Origin: Ettlia oleoabundans
Taxonomy: Eukaryota; Chlorophyta; Chlorophyceae; Chlamydomonadales
Assembly: GCA_019693395.1 (NCBI GenBank)
Contig: JAAMXP010004693.1
Span: forward strand, 1 to 23,795
Length of the DNA: 23,795 nt
Direction of reading: 5' to 3'
Under the pieces are notes generated by a model. It saw nothing but the letters and a program-made list of their open reading frames with translations, searched no databases and had not been told where the DNA came from. Below, one piece after another: positions 18,726 to 23,795 of this stretch (positions are counted from its first letter, which is position 1; each line of letters begins with the position of its first letter). The translations under genes were made by a program, and so were the position numbers.

Positions 18726-21700
18726 ATGGTCAAGCTTTGCGGCCATTGCGGCCAGCAGCGCGCCGTGCTGCGCCGCCCCAAGACCTTTGAGCAGCTCTGC
18801 CGCGAGTGTTTCTACGCAGCCCTGGAGGACGAGGTGCATCAGACTATCGTGCGCAACCGGTTGTTCCGCCCCAACGAGAGGGTGGCAGTGGCGGCCAGCG
18901 GCGGCAAGGACAGCACTGTGCTGGCTCATATGCTGACCACTCTCAACAGGCGGCACAAGTATGTTGCTGTGTTCTTTCACTGATCAGTAGCATGCATGCA
19001 CTTGCCAGACTGTCATGTTTGAGGCTAACAAGTTGGCTCCACCAGATTCCTCTTGTCATGCCGCCCGGTGTGCACCCACAAAAAAGAGTGCCACTGCTGT
19101 TAGTTCAACTTCTTCTTATGTGCGCATGCGCCTCTCTCGCCTTCTGCAGCTACGGACTGCGTCTGTTCCTGCTTTCCATCGACGAGGGTATAAGCGGGTA
19201 CCGTGATGACTCACTGGAGACGGTGAAGCGTAACGAGGCGCAGTACCAGGTGGGTTGGTACTGCCATCATACCAGGGCGTCTGACAGGCACTGCAGTACC
19301 TTCTTGCTTGACACGCGGTGTGGAAGCATGTTGCGGTGCAGTATAACACCTTATCATTCAGCTTCATCCATCGCACCAGCGCCAGCATCGCTGCCTATGC
19401 AGCACTTGACTGCCCCGTTTGACTGTTGGTTGTAAAGCGATCAGGGCCTAGCATGACATGCAGACGCATGAGTATGGCCACCACCCTCAACATTCCTGCA
19501 GATACCGCTGCACGTGTTCAGTTACAAGGATTTGTATGGCTGGACTATGGACGAGATAGTGCGGGAGATTGGCACTAAGAGCAACTGCACCTTCTGCGGC
19601 GTGTTCAGGCGGCAGGTGACTGCTGGTGGGCAGGCCAGCAGAGGAAATGGGCTGGCAAGGGAGAAATGGAAGATTGCATGTGAATACTTGGCGGGGTTGC
19701 CGGCCTAATGTGGTGGCGTGTAAACGGGTTGGAGGGCTTGGCAGTAAAATGGAGCGGGTCATTAAGAAAGTAGTCGGATGCCCTTCGCCTTTTGCACCTA
19801 CTTGTTGGCTGTTATCAGCCCTCCGTCATCCGCCTCCCACGCAAGTGCAGGCGCTAGATAGAGGGGCGGCGCTCGTGGGTGCTGACAAGATTGCCACGGG
19901 GCATAACGCCGATGATGTGGCGGAGACGGTGCTGCTCAACATCATAAGAGGCGATGTGCCACGGTGAGCGCGTGGGTGGATTGGGTTCAGATGCACGGCT
20001 AAGGGTGCTTGCAGTGCATGGCAAACCTGGATGCGCCACAGTGGGGTGTGTGTTCCAGTGGTTAGCTTGTATGGTGCTCGCCTTGATGCGTGCTGGCTTG
20101 CTGGGCGATCGCTTGAGAAATGGATGTCCCTTCTACGAGTGTATGGGCCTGATATGTGGGTGCATGTAAGCCTGCCATAATCCCTTAAAGCCATGGCAGC
20201 TGTTGAAGGCCGTCTGGCAGCTACATGTGCCCTGCAGGCTGGGCCGATGTGCCAACATCATTACAGGAGAGGACTCGCCGCTGCCCAGGGTGAAACCCTT
20301 CAAGGTGGGGTTAGAGGCCGCCGGTGTGTTGTTGTGCCGCATTGACTGGGCTTGGGACTGGCACAAACAAAGGGGGAAGGATCCTTCAAGGTGGGGTTAA
20401 AGCAACCAACAGTGGTGTTGTTATAACCCGCTCAGTGGCCTGGGCTGGCAAAAGCGAAGGGGAAGCATATGTGCTTGAGGCTTTGGTTAGGCAAGCCAGC
20501 CGAGGACCGTGGGTTTAGAGGCCCCGCCCTTGCTGGCTAACATGGCTGAGATTGGCACAGGCATGGGACTTTGGCAGTCGTTGTCGCAAGGATGGGTTGT
20601 TGTTTGCTCTGCAGCACTGTGTTGAGTGATGCCGTGTATCAGCTTTGTCTGAACTGTGTTATGTCTCTACGGTTAGGGTGCAGCGTATTGCCTAGCAAGG
20701 ACTAGCTGCGGGTACGCATCTGAGCAAGCTCGTCTCTGTTTTGTGTCCTGCCTATAACCGTACCACATCTGTACTGGTCCCGTGGTCTGTACACCCTGCA
20801 GTACACGTACGAAAAGGAGATTGTGATGTACGCGTACTTCAAGCGCCTCGATTACTTCTCTACCGGTGGGTGTTGCTAAGCAGCAGACTGTGTTGCAGAG
20901 AAGCTGAGGGGCAATGCTTGCGTGAATGGCGGTGTAGAGGGGCGCGGTGGGTGATGTTGAGCAGCGCTGTGTGTCGCACGAAAGCTGGAAGGGCACTGCT
21001 TCCGTGGATGGCGGCAAAGGGGGCATGTCGCCTGCATTTTTGCTTCCCGATGGCTGGTTGTTAAGCTCAAAGCACGGTTGCTTGCAGCAGCTGGCTTACC
21101 CGTTGCAGCCCAGCCTCGAAGACGCCCCGCCTGATCCCCCCCACCCCACCCCACCCTCCCCACCCTGGCTGCCCCAAGCTGGCAAACCTGGCTGGCTACC
21201 TCTGCCTTTTCAACCGGTATCCCTTGTGTTCCTGTAATTCTTCCTCCCCCAACCCCTGCAGAGTGCATCTACGCGCCCTTTGCCGCTCGTGGGTTCGCGA
21301 GGGAGTTTGTCAAAGACCTGGAGGTGGGTGCCAGGGTGGGTTGCTGTGCACGCTGTGCCCGCTTTGCACTGCTGCTATGCATGCTGCAGCTGCTTCGCAG
21401 GGCGCTTGGCCTGCTGTGGTTGCCTAGTCGGCACATGCTGTGGCATGCTGTGGTTGCCCTGCTCGCCACACGCTCTTGTCGCGCTATGGTTACCCTATCC
21501 ACCACACACTTTGCAGCCCTGCTTCGCTTGACCAGCTCTGCTCATGCCATTGATATCCTGACAGTACGACGTGTACCGCATCTTTTGCGCCAGGCATGGC
21601 CGCTGCCCATGAATTGTTGGTGGCGGCATCACTTCGACCACCGCCTGCCCTGTGCAAGCCAGCCCTACAGTACAAGCATACTTGCACCCCAGCTAGTTGC

Positions 21701-22971
21701 GTACCATTCATGCTGCCTATCTCCCACGAGTGTCCCCTCTTCCTCTGGCACCCACAGCCCTAGAAGCCGCACCTCGAACTTGCCCCACTGCACCCTGTAA
21801 CATCCCTCATTTCAAGCTGCTTTCTTGGTTCTCTGCACCAATTTTACTTTGCAGGCAGCACGCCCTCGGGCAATCGTGGACCTCATTCGCTCAGCAGAGC
21901 AGTTTCGAGTCCCAGGGGCCAGCAATGGCAGCAGCAATGGCAGCGCGAATGGCGGCACAAGCAGTAGCGGCAGCAGGGCGGTGATGCTGCCTCAGCCGGG
22001 AAGCTGCGAGCGCTGCGGCTACATCTCCAGTCAGGTTGGTTTCCAGCAGCATTCGTGGCTGGGGTGTCACTCGCTGCCGGCTGCCCGTGGCCGGCTGCCA
22101 ATTTAGCAGGCCATCAGTTGTCGTCAGAAGGCGGTTGCTACCTGTAAAATCAGCCCCGCAATGTGCTGCAGCTGCAGCAACCACTTGCCCTGACCAGCCC
22201 TTTGCACATACGTCTCCACCACTTTGCTCTCCGCAATGGTCGCTTGTCCTGGCTCTAGCATGCCTTCCCACCCCTGCTCGGCGAGGTGCTTGCCAGCCTG
22301 CCTGCCCGCCTGTGCATCTGCAGCCGGTCTGCAAGGCCTGTATGTTACTGGAGGGGCTCAACAAGGGTCTACCCCGGCTGGGTGTCAGCCGCACGAGAAG
22401 GAACCCCAAAGCTCCAGCTGTCAATGGCTCGGTAGCAACAGCAGCAAATGGTACTGGAGGAGGCGGCCGGTTTGGGCAGGCAGCTATGCAGGCAACTGGG
22501 CAGGCAGCAGAATCAGCGTTGAATGCACGGGGCTGTGGGCGGGAGCAGGTGGGGGCTATGGGGTCCGCGCCTTGCAGCGGCGGCAGCGGTGGTGGCGGCG
22601 GCGGAGGCAGGAATGGCGTGGCAGCTTGCTGTGGAGGCGGGCTGTGCAGTGGTGGCAGCAGTAACAGGAGAGATACCACCGGCAGGCGGCAGGCAGCACC
22701 AGATGGGCAGTGGCTACCAGACGGCAGCAGGTTGGCGTCAGCAGCCGCGGCATCACCAGCGGCCGCAGCAGGAGATGCAGGGGAAGCAGGAACAGCAGGA
22801 GCAGCACCAGGAGCAGCGGCGGCAACAGCTGCAGCAGGCCCTGCAGGGGCAGGAGGAAAGGAAGGAGGCAGTGAGCCGGCAGCAGCTGCAGGCGGGAGTG
22901 GCGGCCATGCCTACCTGCAGAATAAAGCCAGCATTGCCTCACACCCCTCCGCGCGACACCCACCATGCTGA
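18726..22971 (+). CDS. CTU1: Cytoplasmic tRNA 2-thiolation protein CTU1/NCS6, 9 exons, about 526 aa
   Basis: Exons: 18726-18958, 19150-19249, 19502-19615, 19851-19963, 20238-20304, 20802-20865, 21262-21323, 21855-22034, 22324-22971; all phases fit (1581 nt). It adenylates and thiolates wobble U34 of cytosolic tRNAs for Lys, Glu and Gln, with CTU2 and sulfur from URM1. Visible motifs are N-terminal zinc cysteines C5/C8 and C25/C28, the PP-loop SGGKDS (58-63), [30 protein letters not shown] with C140/C143, [23 protein letters not shown], and C-terminal C302/C305 and C314/C317 followed by [17 protein letters not shown] 18726 has an in-frame TAG five codons upstream. It is longer than the roughly 350-residue family norm. 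The excess is a Gly/Ser/Asn insert (about 274-290) before the last zinc site and a tail of about 190 Gly/Ala/Gln-rich residues after residue 335. The tail could in part be mis-modelled; the core is secure. Confidence 0.93.
20297..20469. repeat. 86-bp tandem duplication starting at the CTU1 exon 5 donor
   Basis: Copy 1 (20297-20382) and copy 2 (20383-20469) both begin CCTTCAAGGTGGGGTTA and share GTGTTGTT, CTGGG-CTGG-(A)CTGGCA and AGGGG(G)AAG(G/C)AT. The start covers the end of exon 5 (CTTCAAG|GTGGGG), so copy 2 contains a second, identical-looking donor at 20390/20391. Fragments resembling GGGTTTAGAGGCC further along may be an older third copy. Confidence 0.75.
20864..21024. repeat. About 80-bp tandem duplication starting at the CTU1 exon 6 donor
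   Basis: Copy 1 runs from about 20864 and copy 2 from about 20945. Both contain CGGTGGGTG, AGCAGC, CTGTGT, AAGCTG, GGGCA(A/C)TGCTT and GTG(A/G)ATGGCGG in the same order. Copy 1 includes the real donor (ACCG|GTGGGTG); copy 2 carries GCG|GTGGGTG 81 bases downstream. A weaker third copy may follow at about 21055-21093. Confidence 0.75.
21413..21518. repeat. Three diverged 34-36-bp tandem units in CTU1 intron 7
   Basis: Units at about 21413, 21447 and 21483 start GCTGTGGTTGCC, GCTGTGGTTGCC and GCTATGGTTACC. Units 2 and 3 continue into CC-CACACGCT-TT-like sequence. The array lies inside the intron and does not touch a splice site. Confidence 0.65.
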
Positions 22972-23589
22972 GCACGCTGTGCTAAGCGGGACAGCAATGC
23001 CAAATGCTCTGCTGGTCAGCCCTGTTTTCTTGCTTACGTGCATGCCACCCTACAAAGCTTACCGCTGTATCGGTGATTGGGTTAAAACAATTACACATTT
23101 TACTAGGGAGACTGTACGGTGAAAAATTTAACATTTACTTGTGGGTAGCTACGCGACACAGGTACACCTCAACAGCGTTGGTGAAGAAACGCTCAGAACA
23201 CCACTTGATCACAATTTAGTGACGGTGGTCAACAGCCTGCTCGTTTTAGCCAAGGCACAAACTGCGCTTGGCTTTCTATTGCCGACTTGAATCAAGCAGT
23301 CCAGGCAGCCACGTGCTTGCCGGTGTCGCACCAGTGCACATGCTCCGCAATCTGCAGGCAGGTTCAGAGGCACGCAGACGGGCAGGCAAGCAGGTAGATG
23401 GAGGAACGGAAGAGCCCTGCGGCAGCATTGGCACTATTCAAAGGAACCGGCAGTGTTCGCCGCTGCATGCTGCGAAATTTTGAGCTGACTTCAGAATGGG
23501 ATGGCAAATAGAGCAGCGTTGGAATCATACATGTGCCCAAGGCTGGCCCGTAGAAGCAGCCGCGCAACAAACGAACTAACACAGGAGAC
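22972..23589. other. Convergent intergenic region (3' UTRs of CTU1 and right-edge gene)
   Basis: These 618 bases separate two stop codons on opposite strands. I see no TGTAA on the plus strand for CTU1. A minus-strand TGTAA lies at 23091-23095 for the other gene. No open frame here looks coding, and I recognise no repeat or RNA gene. Confidence 0.45.
23091..23095 (-). terminator. Candidate TGTAA poly(A) signal of the right-edge gene
   Basis: TGTAA on the minus strand lies about 495 bases after the stop codon of the minus-strand right-edge gene and only about 120 bases from the CTU1 stop. The 3' UTRs would therefore be expected to overlap head-on. Confidence 0.35.
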
Positions 23590-23672
23590 CTACTCCACCC
23601 CGGTAGGGTCAAGCACCTTGCCATCTGGGCTCATTGTGAACTCGTGCAGCACATAGTCCTCTACCTCCTTGC
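23590..23672 (-). CDS. Last exon of an unidentified minus-strand gene (partial)
   Basis: A CTGCAG acceptor (23678-23673) precedes an 83-base exon that enters in phase with two bases of a split codon. It reads KEVEDYVLHEFTMSP, then DGKVLDPTGVE and TAG (23592-23590). The residue pattern looks like a real folded C-terminus (a strand, a turn at SPDGK, an acidic end). The upstream sequence to the window edge (23679-23795) looks like intron. I do not recognise the family from 26 residues. The exon call rests on acceptor, phase and codon use only. Confidence 0.55.
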
Positions 23673-23795
23673 CTGCAGTTTTGTGTCAAATCGCGAGTCC
23701 GCTATCATAACTCTCAGCTTCTTAGCAAACATGAATTTCGAGCAACGATAGGGGCCTATCCATGCGCGCAAGTAACAAGCACTGCCCACCGGACC

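Noticed and set aside
22921..22926. AATAAA as a poly(A) signal
   Set aside because: It is inside the open frame of the CTU1 tail, and green algae mostly use TGTAA. It would matter only if the tail is not coding.
1..23795. Transposon, CRISPR array, integron or phage-like system
   Set aside because: No transposase, reverse transcriptase or terminal repeats were seen, and no regularly spaced identical repeats. All repeats found are local, diverged tandem copies or codon-level microsatellites.

Overview
The window looks like nuclear DNA of a chlorophyte green alga. It is GC-rich and intron-dense, with small exons, GTGAGY/GTGGGT donors and almost uniform CTGCAG acceptors. It encodes a nuclear ClpR1-type plastid protease subunit and proteins rich in Ala, Gln and Gly runs, with TGTAA-type poly(A) candidates. 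The exact genus cannot be told from the sequence. All gene models were built by hand, by joining exons whose reading phases agree across every junction.

Layout. (1) 70-795 (+): the last two exons of an unidentified gene. (2) 1092-9786 (-): a 12-exon gene for a scaffold of about 1866 residues with two BRCT domains at each end and a 1197-codon low-complexity exon between them; it resembles plant At4g02110-type BRCT proteins. (3) 11116-13897 (-): a 6-exon gene of about 470 residues with an LRAT/PPPDE-like Cys-His core and an Ala-rich tail. (4) 14570-17979 (+): a 10-exon ClpR1 gene of 357 residues that lacks the Ser-His-Asp triad. (5) 18726-22971 (+): a 9-exon CTU1/NCS6 gene (tRNA wobble-uridine 2-thiolation) of about 526 residues with a long low-complexity tail. 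(6) 23590-23672 (-): the last exon of another gene that leaves the window. Genes 3 and 4 are divergent over a 672-base gap. Genes 1/2 and 5/6 are convergent. Genes 2/3 and 4/5 are tandem.

There is no operon-like or mobile system. The genes are housekeeping functions of different compartments: nucleus for the BRCT protein, plastid for ClpR1 and cytosol for CTU1. The most interesting structure lies at exon-intron boundaries. In five introns of three genes, diverged tandem duplications reach up to or across a real splice site, so that a second donor or acceptor copy exists; in one case the copy would insert 21 residues in frame into a BRCT domain. The first BRCT domain is also interrupted by an apparent GC-AG intron. 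A 12-bp inverted repeat enclosing a 16-bp perfect palindrome sits just upstream of the BRCT start codon.
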